This document shows positions 33,902 to 44,325 of a stretch of 64,000 bases of DNA, in pieces. A program made the translations under genes and the position numbers. Below the pieces are notes generated by a model. It had not been told where the DNA came from. It ran no database searches and saw nothing but the letters and a program-made list of their open reading frames with translations. This DNA comes from Plantago ovata (lineage: Eukaryota > Streptophyta > Magnoliopsida > Lamiales > Plantaginaceae): positions 98,898,365 to 98,962,364 of the forward strand of contig CM051455.1 of the NCBI GenBank assembly GCA_028274465.1. The letters run 5' to 3'. Numbering within the stretch: position 1 is the stretch's first letter; each line of letters opens with the position of its first letter.

Positions 33902-33913
33902 TGGTATCAGAGC
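33902..33913 (+). other. C2 primer binding site (initiator tRNA-Met)
   Basis: TGGTATCAGAGC, 2 bases inside the 5' LTR, is complementary to the 3' end of plant initiator tRNA-Met, the usual Copia primer. Confidence 0.93.
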
Positions 33914-34011
33914 TGGAGGTTCTTTAACCTTCAGCACTAAACCTAGATCCCCTTAGGTGCTTTCCGTAAAACACTCTCACTTGATCAGTTTGGTAGTGCT
34001 TTGCTGACAGG

Positions 34012-36432
34012 ATGTCTTTAGGAGATGCTCCCTTGCTGAAGCTGGAAAACTACGAAAAATGGCGAAACAACATGATGCTACATCTTGAGGCCATTAGTGA
34101 TGAGATGGTCACTGTCATTCATGATGGACCTATCAAGATCACTAAAGTTGAAAGGAGTTTCCCTCACAAAACCACTGAAGCTGGAAAGGAAACTATCTTA
34201 GGCGAACCGACTGATACTGTTGTACCAAAACCAAGAGAGGAATGGATTTCTGACGAAGCCAAGAGATTCCGTCTTGATGGCCAAGCAAGAAACATCATTA
34301 TTCGATCAACTCCGGATACCATACAGTGCAAACTGTGGGGTGCTAAGACTGCTAAGGAAGCTTGGAAAATGGTTCAAGATCTTTGTGCTGGATCTGACAA
34401 AACAAAGGAAAACAAACTTGAAGTACTTAAATTAAAGTTTCAAAACTTTAAACAAGGTACAAACGAGTCACTGGAAGACTTGGATTTCAGATTCACAACT
34501 CTTGTTAGTGAAATGGCAGCCTTGGGTGTTGGAAATCTTTACTCAGATTCTGAGAAGGTGAAAACCATCATCAGAAGTCTGAATCAAGAATGGATCCACA
34601 CTCAGAATTTTTATTACAATCAAGGAATGCCAGATATTACACCAACAGAGTTGTTCTCTTATCTTGCTACTGTCAATTATGAGACAAAGCAAAGAGAAAA
34701 TGTGTTTGCTGAAAAATCGCAAAACATTGCTCTTGCTGTAAAGCCGTCATCTTCTGAAAAGAAGAATGATAAAGAGCCTACTGATGAAAACTCTTTGGTT
34801 GTCAAAAACATGAAGAAATTCATCAGCAAGGAACTTGAAAGGCGAAAAGCAAAATAGAAGCTGAAAAAGCATCTTGGTAACAACTACCATAAGTACAAGA
34901 ATGAGACTAGCTCGCTGAACAAGCAAGCTCAGCAAGCAACGTCATCAGAAGAACCAGCAGTTGGAAATGATCTCTGCTTTTATTGCAAAAATCCTGGACA
35001 CTTCAAAGCTAATTGCCCTTTGGTGAAAGGCAAATCTGCTGAAAAGAACAAGAAGTTCAAAAGAGCTTTTATTGCTGAAGAAAAGAAGAAGCTTCAAGCA
35101 AAAATTGATGCATTGTGCATTGATACTAGCTCCGAAGACAGTGAGGATGAAAGCTCAGACACTGACGATGAAGAAGCCACTCTAGATGTGGAGATTGGCA
35201 AAGAAGTTTGTGGAATAGCTATGGAAGCTTATCCAGATGTGTCAAATTACGAGTTTTGCCTCATGGCCGGTCAGGTAAATAATCCTACCTCTGACTCAGA
35301 CTCAGAAAGTGAAGACGAGATTGACCTTGATAAGATTCAAGGAGAAATCGAAAGATTTGAGAAAACTCTGAGCAGACAGCAAGAGAAACTACAGATTGCT
35401 GAAACTCTGACCAAATAGACTACTGAAAAGTATGTCTTGCTGAAGGAAGAGACAGAAGAAAAGGATGTTGAAATAAGGCGTCTTAAGAAGTTGATTGTTG
35501 AAGCTACAGAGAAGAATTCTCAAATGGCATTAGAATTGGAAGAATGTCAGTCCTCAATTCTAAAGTTACTTGCTGAAATCCAAGAAATGAAAAAGATGAA
35601 AATCAATTTCAAATCTTATGATGACGCAAGTAATACGCTAACTGAACTAAACTCTTATTTGAGAGATCCATCTCAGAAAGAAGGTTTAGGTGCAACGTAT
35701 GAAGGTGATGACGTAGAAATCTTGAGTACAGATAAATCACCGATTTCCTTTGTACGTGCTACTGATAGTGGTCTACCAGAACTCTATCAGTTTGGTCAAT
35801 CTAAGGTTGTTGAAACATGCAATCAAGTACCTACGACCATAAAGCCCGCTGTTGCTACTCAAAGTAACAAGACTTTAAAAGGAAAACAGGTTGCTGAGAA
35901 GCAAACTAGAAAGAAGAATGATGCTGTGAAGCATTCCGCCAAACAAGTTGCTGAAAAGCAAATTGTTAAGTCAAAAGGCAAGGTTACTAAATGTAATCAG
36001 AAGACCTTTGCTGACAAACCTGAATCAAGTAAGGTTGCTGACACAAAAGCTCAGCATTCTCCGAAAAGTGGACTCGGTTTCAAAACCAAGCAAAGTCAAC
36101 TTTTTCACGAGTATAAGCAAAGTCAACAAAGATACTTCAAAGAGATGAAGAAAATCAAGCCTAAGAGTTCTGAAAAGACTCTTAATGCTAGGGCTAGAAG
36201 GAACCTTGCTAGAAAAGAACTTACTGAAAAGTATGTTCAGCAAAAAGGTCAACCGAGCAAGACACCACATCAGAAAGTGGACTTGATCAGCACGAATCAA
36301 AAGTCTTTCAGCTCAAAACCTCCTAGTTCCTCAGCAAGTAGAAAACAAGTCAAAGTTGAAAAACTTAAGACTTGGGTTTCCACTGGACGCATTCTTGAAC
36401 ATGTTAATGGACATCCATTATTGGATAATTAA
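34012..36432 (+). pseudogene. Gag of Copia C2, two internal stop codons
   Basis: Starts ATG 34012 (MSLGDAPLLKLENYEKW), about 100 bp after the primer site. The N-terminal ~270 residues form a Copia gag domain (AKEAWKMVQDLC, KLKFQNFKQGTNESLED). A CCHC zinc knuckle (CFYCKNPGHFKANC) lies at 34975-35016. A large extension follows with acidic and coiled-coil segments (IDLDKIQGEIERFEKTL, IRRLKKLIVEATEKNSQM) and a basic tail, as in Sirevirus Gag. Stops: TAG at 34855-34857 and 35416-35418; both positions are sense codons in C1. The frame ends at TAA 36430-36432, and protease continues in the -1 phase, as in C1. Confidence 0.85.
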
Positions 36433-39400
36433 CTTGTTTGCTCTTGATTGTGCAGACTTCAACCACGGAGACAAACGATGCAATCTGGCACTTTGATAGT
36501 GGTTGTGGAAAGCACATGCCAGGCAACAAGAATAACCTTATAAACTATAGACGGTGGTCTAAAGGTCCAACAATAAGGTTTGCTGGTGGAGGCTCTGGTT
36601 CTACAAAAGGCTATGGTGACGTGAAGTTAGGATGCATAACCATTACTGGAGTTCTTTATGTCAAAAATCTTAAGTTTAACCTTTTCAGCATGAGTCAGTT
36701 TGCTGACAAAGGATACTTCATCAAAATCAAAAGTGATGAATGTAAACGTATAGATTTCGAGACTAAAAAGGTAATTATGATTGCAAGAAGATCAGGAGGC
36801 TTGTACACCGTGGATTGGTCTTCAGCAATCGTTGAAAAATGCCTTGTCTCAGATCACGATTGCCTTGCTGAAAAAGCATGGTTATGGCATAAACGAACAA
36901 GTCATCTAAACTTCAAGACGCTGAATAAGCTGTCTAAAAAGGCACTTGTAGTTGGATTACCTAAGGTTACTTTTAAGAAGGATGGTGTTTGCAATGCATG
37001 TCAGCAAGGAAAGCAAACCAAATCCTCTTTCAAGAACAAGGCAGTACCGTCAACTACAAAACCTTTACAACTCTTGCACATGGACTTGTTTGAATCTTCT
37101 TCAACAAGCTATGCTGGTAAGAAGTATGGTCTTGTCGTGGTGGATGACTATTCAAGATTCACTTGGGTAGTATTCATCAAGCACAAATCTGAAACCAAGA
37201 CTGAAATACCTAACTTGCTGAATAAGCTTGAAGTCATGAAAAATGACAAGGTAAAAGTCATAAGGACAGACCATGGTACTGAGTTCGTAAACCAGTACAT
37301 AACTGAATATTGTACCTCTAAAGGAATACAACATCAGTTATCCTCAGTAAGAACACCACAGTAAAACGGTGTTGCTGAACGGAAGAATCGTACCCTGAAA
37401 GAAGCCGCAAGAACAATGCTTGCTGACACTGAAATAAGTGAGGCTTACTGGGTTGAAGCGATTAATACCGCCTGTTACACTCAAAACAGATGTTTGATTA
37501 CTAAGGAATACAATAAAACTCCTTATGAATTGTTTGTTGGACGACCTCCTAATATCACTCATCTAAGAGTATTTGGTTGCAAGTGTTTCGTTCTTAATAA
37601 TGGTAGAGAATACCTAAGAACATTTCAACCAAAGGCAGACGAAGCGATATTTCTCGGTTACTCCTTTCATAGTAAAGCTTATAGAGTTTACAACAAAAAG
37701 GCACAAAAGATCGAAGAATCAGTGCATGTTGTATTCTATGAAAAGACACAAGGAGTGCCTGCTAAAGAAGAAATATCAGAATGTATGAAAAAGTTAATCA
37801 TACATGAGCAAAGAACTAAATCTGATGCTAGGAAAATCAAGTCAATTGAACTAAATGATGATTCTGACAATGACTCTCCTCCCCCAAGTCATGACAAGAT
37901 AAATATAGTTCACGACAAAGAATTTCCAGCAAAAGACGCAGTTGCTCCGGAAGTTGCTGAAACAATGCAACCTCAAGTGCCTGGTGATGAGCTACCACAA
38001 TCAAGCAATGCTGAACAAGCAGTTGCTGATGAACCAATCTCAGCAGAGACACAAAATCCCAGTAGTACTGAACAAGTACATACTGAAGAGTCACATGCTG
38101 ATGAGCAAACATATCCTGATCCAACAAGCAGAAAACCTGTTAATAAATGGATTAGAGATCATCCCTCTACGGATATGATTGGCGATATTAATAAACGCCA
38201 AGTGACTAGATCCAAAGCTACTCATGGACTTGATGAAGAAGCAACTGTCGTAAAAGTAGAATCTTTATTCTCTTGCTTTGTTTCAGAAATTGAACCTAAA
38301 ACCATAGAAGAAGCTTTAAAGCATTCTGAATGGATAAAGGCAATGCAAGAAGAACTGGATCAATTCGAAAGGAACAAAGTCTGGAAACTTGTACCACTTG
38401 CTGAAGACAAGAAAGCTATTGGTACAAAGTGGGTGTTCAGAAACAAGCTGAGTGAGTCTGGTGAAGTAACAAGAAACAAAGCACGTTTAGTTTCTCAAGG
38501 TTACTGTCAGACTGGAGGATTGGACTATGATGAGTCTTATGCACCAGTTGCAAGATTGGATGCAATTAGGCTTTTCTTGGCCTTTGCTGCTCACAATGAC
38601 TTCATTGTTTACCAAATGGATGTTAAAAGTGCATTCTTGAATGGTGAACTTGCTGAAGAAGTCTACTTAGAACAACCCCCTGGCTTTGAACTTCCCTCAG
38701 AAATCAAGATGGTATACAAGCTTCAGAAAGCTGTATATGGTCTAAAGCAAGCACCAAGAGCATGGTATGATACATTGGCTAAGTTCTTGCTGGAAAACGG
38801 TTTCAAGAAAGGTGAAGTTGATAAAACTTTATTTACGATGAACCATGATGGTAAAATACTCTTAGTTCAAATTTATGTGGATGACATAATTTTTGGATCT
38901 AAGGACAAGCAACTTTGTGATGATTTTGCCAAACTCATGACAAACAAGTTTGAAATCAGTATGATGGGAAAATTGAATTATTTCCTAGGATTGCAAGTCA
39001 AGCAACTCAAAGATGGAATATTCATAAATCAAGCAAAGTATGCGAAAGAAATGCTCATAAAGTTTAGGATCAAAAAGGAAGAGAAACTTGAAAAGATCCC
39101 TATGAGTGTTGGTACCAAATTGGGCTATACTAAAGAAGATAAAAGTGTTGAAGAACACAAGTATAGGAAGCTCATTGGTTCCTTGTTGTACTTAACAGCA
39201 AGTAGACCTGACATTCAATATGCTGTTTGTGTGTGTGCAAGATTCCAATCTGATCCAAGAGAATCACACTACAAAAAGGCAATCAAGATACTGAAATATG
39301 TTAAAGGTACAGTCAATGTTGGATTATGGTATCCTAAAGATTCTGGACTAGAATTGGTTGGTTATTCTGATGCTGATCATGGAGGATCAACTCTTGATAG

Positions 39401-39824
39401 AAAAAGTGCCTCTGGAACTTGTCAGTTTTTGGGTACTAGATTAATATCATGGTTCAGCAAGAAGCAAACCTGTGTTGCCAATTCATCCACTGAATCTGAA
39501 TACATTGCAACTGGTTGTTGCACAGCTCAAATCCTATGGATTCAGCAACAATTAAGAGATTATGGTATTTCTGCAAAGAAAACACCAATCTTTTGTGGTA
39601 ATACAAGTGCTATTGCTATCACGCAAAATCCTAAGTTTCACTCTAGGACTAAGCACATTGATATTAGACATCATTTCATTAGAGATCATGTAGAAAAAGG
39701 AGATATTGAGGTTGTGAAAGTAGGCACTGATGATCAGCTTGCTGACATCTTTACAAAGCCCCTACCAGATAATAGGTTCGCAATGCTAAGGTATAACCTT
39801 GGATTGATTGAACTACCTCTATAA
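36429..39824 (+). pseudogene. Pol of Copia C2: protease, integrase, RT, RNase H; one stop and a lost RNase H Asp
   Basis: Open from 36429. Protease active site DSG at 36495 (HFDSGCGKHM), integrase zinc-finger region (HKRTSH ... CNAC), integrase acidic residues in HMDLFES, IRTDHGTEF and GVAERKN. A TAA at about 37362-37364 interrupts the PQ-NGVAER motif (Gln codon in C1). RT motifs are intact: [42 protein letters not shown]. RNase H has GYSDADHGG and STESEYIA, but the third acidic site reads FCGNTSAI where C1 and CM have FCDNTSAI, so the catalytic Asp is Gly near 39595. The frame ends at TAA 39822. The polyprotein would integrate and copy the element. Confidence 0.9.
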
Positions 39825-39842
39825 AGGATACATTTGGCAGAA

Positions 39843-40198
39843 TGCTGAAACAAGTATTCAGCAAGCTAAAGTATTCTTACTTAAAAGCTCCGTCTACTAA
39901 TTTCTTCTAAGAAATGATAAGTCACTACATGTTTGCTGAAACAGGCATTCAGCAAGTAATTCCTTCAAAACGAGTATTTGTTAGGAAACTTGATCACTTG
40001 GTGAGACAGGCACTCAATAAGAGAAAAACCTTAAGGATTGCTGAAACAGGCATTCAGACAATCAAAGATACTGAAACATGTATTCAAGTATCAAGGGAAT
40101 ATTCTGAGACGGGAACTCAGAAAAAGAGCAAAACTCATTTCTCAGATTTTACCAAAAGATATCTCAAGTACAAAAAATTTACTGATACAGGAAATCAG
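39843..40198 (+). other. Hairpin array between pol and ORF3 of C2
   Basis: Seven stem-loops with 7-nt loops: 39843-39863, 39933-39955, 39998-40021, 40036-40063, 40067-40092, 40102-40122 and 40182-40198. Inner stems vary but keep pairing (TGAA/TTCA, TGAG/CTCA, TGAT/ATCA). Outer stems pair as TTGC/GCAA, GATTG/CAATC and GATAC/GTATC, two of them with a bulged A. Loops read ACAGGCA, ACAAGTA, ACATGTA, ACGGGAA or ACAGGAA. A weak ORF (39914-40225) reads some copies as ETGIQ, but the third hairpin falls in a different frame, so structure explains the pattern better than peptide. Non-coding to 40583. Confidence 0.75.
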
Positions 40199-40583
40199 AA
40201 ATATCTTTTAAACTTAAGAAAATAAGAGATATCTAAGTAAGGGGGAACTTTCAGCAAGTATCTAGGCTATTAAACTCGCTGAAAAGATTCTTGTCTATTT
40301 CAGCAAGCAATCTAATCCCTTAAAACTCGGTAAAATCAATTTGTGACGTTAATCGGGCACAGATAAACTCGTAATAATCATGACATGAAATACAATCGTG
40401 GCCATTGATTAAAAGGAGTTATTGATCTAACGGTTAATAAAACAAAGAGAGAGAATGCTCTGACGGTTTCAAGTTAGTGGGCCACTACGCATTTAATGCA
40501 AAGGCTCCACTAACGCCTGTGTTTCTCTGTTTTACCCTTACTGAGAGTTCAAAACGATTGAATTTCTCACACATCAGAGACAC

Positions 40584-40591
40584 TATATAAA
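40584..40591 (+). promoter_or_regulatory. Candidate internal TATA box for ORF3 in C2
   Basis: TATATAAA in the context gagacacTATATAAAgaagg, 140 bp before the ORF3 ATG. The same box and context occur at the matching place in CM (58514-58521). It suggests that ORF3 has its own promoter. The leader between box and ATG is pyrimidine-rich like a plant 5' UTR. Function is inferred. Confidence 0.6.
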
Positions 40592-40723
40592 GAAGGAGTT
40601 CGAGAAATGACAAAATTCTTTAACTCACATTTCCTTTCTCTGCAAATTTTAGCCTGAATCTACTGTACCTCCGGTCAAAAAGCAAACTATCTTTTTCGTA
40701 CACTTTCTTCTCTATAAAAAGAA

Positions 40724-42882
40724 ATGGCACCAAAGAGACAGTCCTCTAAGTCCTCAAAGTCGTCTAAGGTTGACAGTGCTGAGAAACGCACTGCTCCGGT
40801 GACTACTCCGGCATCAAACACAACGAAAGTTGTGTTGAAAAACGATAGGATATCGGAAAAACCTATGCCTCCGTCATATCTTGACACTGCAAAGTGTGAG
40901 ATGATGATGCAATGGGGTGGATTTGCAAAGGAGAAGTACATTAGATACTTCTATGAACAAGAACTCGATGATGAAAATGAAGAGGAGCTTGAATTTATCA
41001 AGCAGCAAGGCCTCATGAACTTTATATCTGCTCGCACTAAGCAAGTGAGCATGATAGACACAATGGAGTTCTACAATAATGCAGAAATCCAGTCCCTAAC
41101 TGATAGTAAAGGAGTCACTGAAAAAGTGATCTTTACTACAGTTCAGAACACGCAAATCGTCTTGGAATGGACTGATTTAGCGGAAATCTTTCAGATTCCA
41201 ACCACTGGAACTGAAGATGACGTCACTGCCACTGACGAAGAAATTGAAGCTTTCTACAGTGACGTTAGAAATGAGAAAATGAAGAAAGGAGAGATTGCTC
41301 CCATGACTTGGACAAAGCACGTTAAAAGGAAGCATCTCTGCCATTCACTTGGTCTAGTAGCTCTGCTACTGATAAAAGTTTTGGACTCCCAAGTCGGAGG
41401 AATTAACCAAGTAGGCCTGAGAAGATGGCCGCTGCTGATGCATATCCATGAAAATAAAATGGAACTTAACTGGGTTAAGTACATTTTCAGCAGGCTTGTT
41501 GATTGTGTCACTAAGTTCAAGGTAAAGGTAAAAGACAACAAGGTCTCACCTTCCTTTCCAGTTATGTATGGAATAAAGATATGCTATATCCTTGAACATT
41601 TCAGGATTCAGCTGAGAAACCCATTGCCAATCAAGAAATCTGTATGCAATGTGGGAAGATCCTTCCACAAGAAGAATGTACCTAAGACTGCTGGCAAGAA
41701 ACTAGAAAAATCAAAGAAGACAACAGCTGCAAATGTTATCAGCACAAGCCAGCAAGAAAGGTATACAACAGCTGCAGATGTCACCACTCAGCAACTTAGA
41801 GATGAAACTGTTGTAGATGGTGGTGACAAAAATGAAACTGTTGTAGATGATCAACAAGGTACGTGTACAACAGCCGTTGCTGAAAATGCAACTACTGACG
41901 TATCTCCTGGGAAACAGAAGAAATCTAACAAGAAAAAGAGGAAAGCTGATGATGACACTCATACTGCAGCGTCATCAGCAAATCCTGTACCAAAGAGGAA
42001 AAGGACAAGTAACACAAGGAAGAAAACACTGGCTCGCAAGTCAGTTTCTATTGTCCATGACCTCTCAGACAATTCCCAGACAATTGCTGAAACGCAAGTT
42101 CCAGTAGATGTTGACAAGGTAGTTACTGAAGCCTATGTCAACAACATTGAAGTGTTTGCGGAAGCCTTCAATGATCGACTCAACGTTGACCCCTCTACTG
42201 AGAATAGACCTCAAGGCAGTGGAAATGAAAATCCTGCCCAAGTCCCAGATATCTACATTGTAGATAATCTAGATGATCCAACTATGGAACCAGCAAGTGA
42301 TATTGCTGCTGATCTGCAAAAGGCGGCACTTGCTGATGCTGCTGAAAAGATGGTTGCTGAACAAGCAACTCATCAAGTTGCTGAAACCCCGGTTGCTGAA
42401 GAACCAGTTGCTGAGACAGCAATGGTTCAAGTTCCAGAAGTTGCTAAAACACAAGAAGCACTATTCAACGACGCATCTCGTGATGCTGAGAATACTGGCC
42501 CAAGTTCACCAAAGACATCAATTGACAAAGTCCAGCTTGTACTGGAAGCTATAAGCCAACAAATGGAGTTGGAGATTGAAGAATCATCCAACAAATCCAT
42601 TGATGTCTTCATGACAAGCAGTGAGCTTAAAGGTCAAGATGCTTCTGCTCAACTTGTCATTTCAGAGACAAGGGAGATTGCTGAAACCGCGCAGCTTTCT
42701 CAAACAGAGCAAGACAAAAAGTTTGCTGAAGAAACAGTCCTAGAAAATGAAGAAACTGTTAATGCTGAAAGGACTGAGCCACAACCTGTCCTTCTTCAGC
42801 AGGTAGATAATTCAACCATCAGTAAAACTTCAAATTCTGAAACTTATTCTTTTGCTAATATTATGTTATCTCTACAGACTTC
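40724..42882 (+). pseudogene. ORF3 of Copia C2, first part
   Basis: Start ATG 40724 in the context agaaATGGc (MAPKRQSSKSS), open until G2 interrupts at 42882. Residues ~45-320 form a compact domain (YLDTAKCEMMMQWGGF, IFQIPTTGTEDD, HLCHSLGLVALLLIKVL, VMYGIKICYILEHF). Its pattern resembles the 'putative plant transposon protein' domain, a tentative reading. A Lys-rich segment (KKKRKADDDT, KRKRTSNTRKK) looks like a nuclear signal. Then come Ala/Glu-rich repeats VAET/VAEEPVAE. A candidate intron lies at 42803-42877 (CAG|GTAGAT ... CTACAG). No signal peptide or membrane segment is visible, so calling it an envelope gene is not justified. Confidence 0.7.
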
Positions 42883-44156
42883 TGATGAATGTGTATTTTA
42901 CACTTTCATTCGAGTCTTTTTCACCTATTTTAGCTATCCTCTATGTTAATTTAGCTATATTTTAGTACATTTTATTAGAATAGTGTCACGTTTCCCTTTA
43001 GATTTTATTTTACAGGTTTTGGTTGAAATTCGAAGATTTCCGGGCAAATATATTGAAGTTGACAAGGAATTGGTGTTCCAGAAGCCTATTTAGAGTATCT
43101 GAAGGTTTCCGGATAGGATTTGAAGTCTAGGGTCCGAATCTGGAGGTTAGAAGGCTACTAGAAGTCATAAACCGAGTCCGAAAAGGGGAAGAAATCCAAA
43201 AATGCGTCGAAAACGCGGAATTCCGCGAGAAAGACTCGGGGGCGAACCGCCGCATGCTGGGGCGAACCGCCCCGTGGTTTTTCGGGGCCTATATATAGTG
43301 CTCAGTTTTTCTCCGAAAATCATATCTTTCAAGACCTTCTTTCTCACCTCTCTCTATAGTTTTAGATAGGAACTTCCCGGGGCCTGTCCTGGGAGTTCTG
43401 TAGCTTAGGGGATACTTTTTCATAGCGGATTGGAGCTCGTAGGACCGCAATCATCCGGAGGTTGACAACCTTCGGTATCTTTGTATCTTACAGTTTTATT
43501 TTACTTATTTTATTATATTCTTTCAACATGTTTTCTTCTATGATTTCTGTTGATTGCATGCCTATTATGAGTAGCTAAACTTATCATTGGTGGTAGTATG
43601 TGAATTCTTAGCGAAGGGAAGATAATCATGCTAATGGCTATATCGCGCATTATACTCCGTGTCATTGCTTTATTTCGTTGATCAGTTGCAACCAAAATTC
43701 TCGTATGTTGTATTAATTATTATGCACAATTTGACACTTGTCGACCATCAGACCAATTATCTTCGTAGTGTTGAATAATTACGGAACACATTAGGACAAT
43801 AGTGATTGACTTGTCAGACCAATTATCTTCGTAGTGCTTAATATTTGCAACAGGACACTAGATTGATTCAAAGATCTCTATGCAAGACCGAGGAATTTAT
43901 GCATGATTATCGACTCGTTATGTTAAGAAGGACCATACTATCACCAATCTCCATTATCTGCTAGAAACCCCCTTTTGCTATTTGTCTGCTGTTTTATATT
44001 CTCTTGTTAAATAGATAAAGCTAGTTATAGTCCTGAGAGAACGACACTCGAGTCATTCTACTGCTACACTACGGTTTTCGTTGTAGTTGTGGATTGCCTT
44101 TGGCTAATTACAAATTTATTTGCTTGAATTCGCAGCACGACATCCGCGGTTCATCA
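42883..44156 (+). repeat. G2 5' LTR, 1274 bp
   Basis: TGATGAATGTGTATTTTAC to GCGGTTCATCA. Same length as the 3' LTR with only scattered substitutions noticed by eye. Contains the GC boxes and TATA box annotated separately, and two imperfect ~75-bp repeats with CTTCGTAGTG. Confidence 0.94.
43214..43298 (+). promoter_or_regulatory. G2 LTR core promoter: palindrome, GC boxes, TATA box
   Basis: A perfect 14-bp palindrome CGCGGAATTCCGCG (43214-43227), two hairpin boxes GGCGAACCGCC (43241-43251) and GGGGCGAACCGCCCC (43259-43273), then TATATATAG at 43290-43298. The number of boxes differs between G LTRs. A promoter role is inferred from position. Confidence 0.65.
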
Positions 44157-44159
44157 AAT

Positions 44160-44177
44160 TGGCGCCGTTGCCGGGGA
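44160..44177 (+). other. G2 primer binding site (tRNA-Asp)
   Basis: TGGCGCCGTTGCCGGGGA, 3 bases after the 5' LTR, identical to the G1 site. Confidence 0.93.
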
Positions 44178-44325
44178 CTATACTCCTTTTTTCTGTTTAA
44201 TTTGTTTATATTTACAGCTTTAGATTCCTAATTCTATTAGTTTTTGTTTTCCTTTTTAATCTCTCTCTGATACTGCTTTCCTAGTCTGTTTCTAATCACC
44301 TTTCCTAGTCTGCTACAGATAGTGT

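Noticed and set aside
38890..39000. Possible frameshift in C2 RT near the G1 insertion site equivalent
   Set aside because: The C2 frame is continuous here; the damage at this place belongs only to C1.
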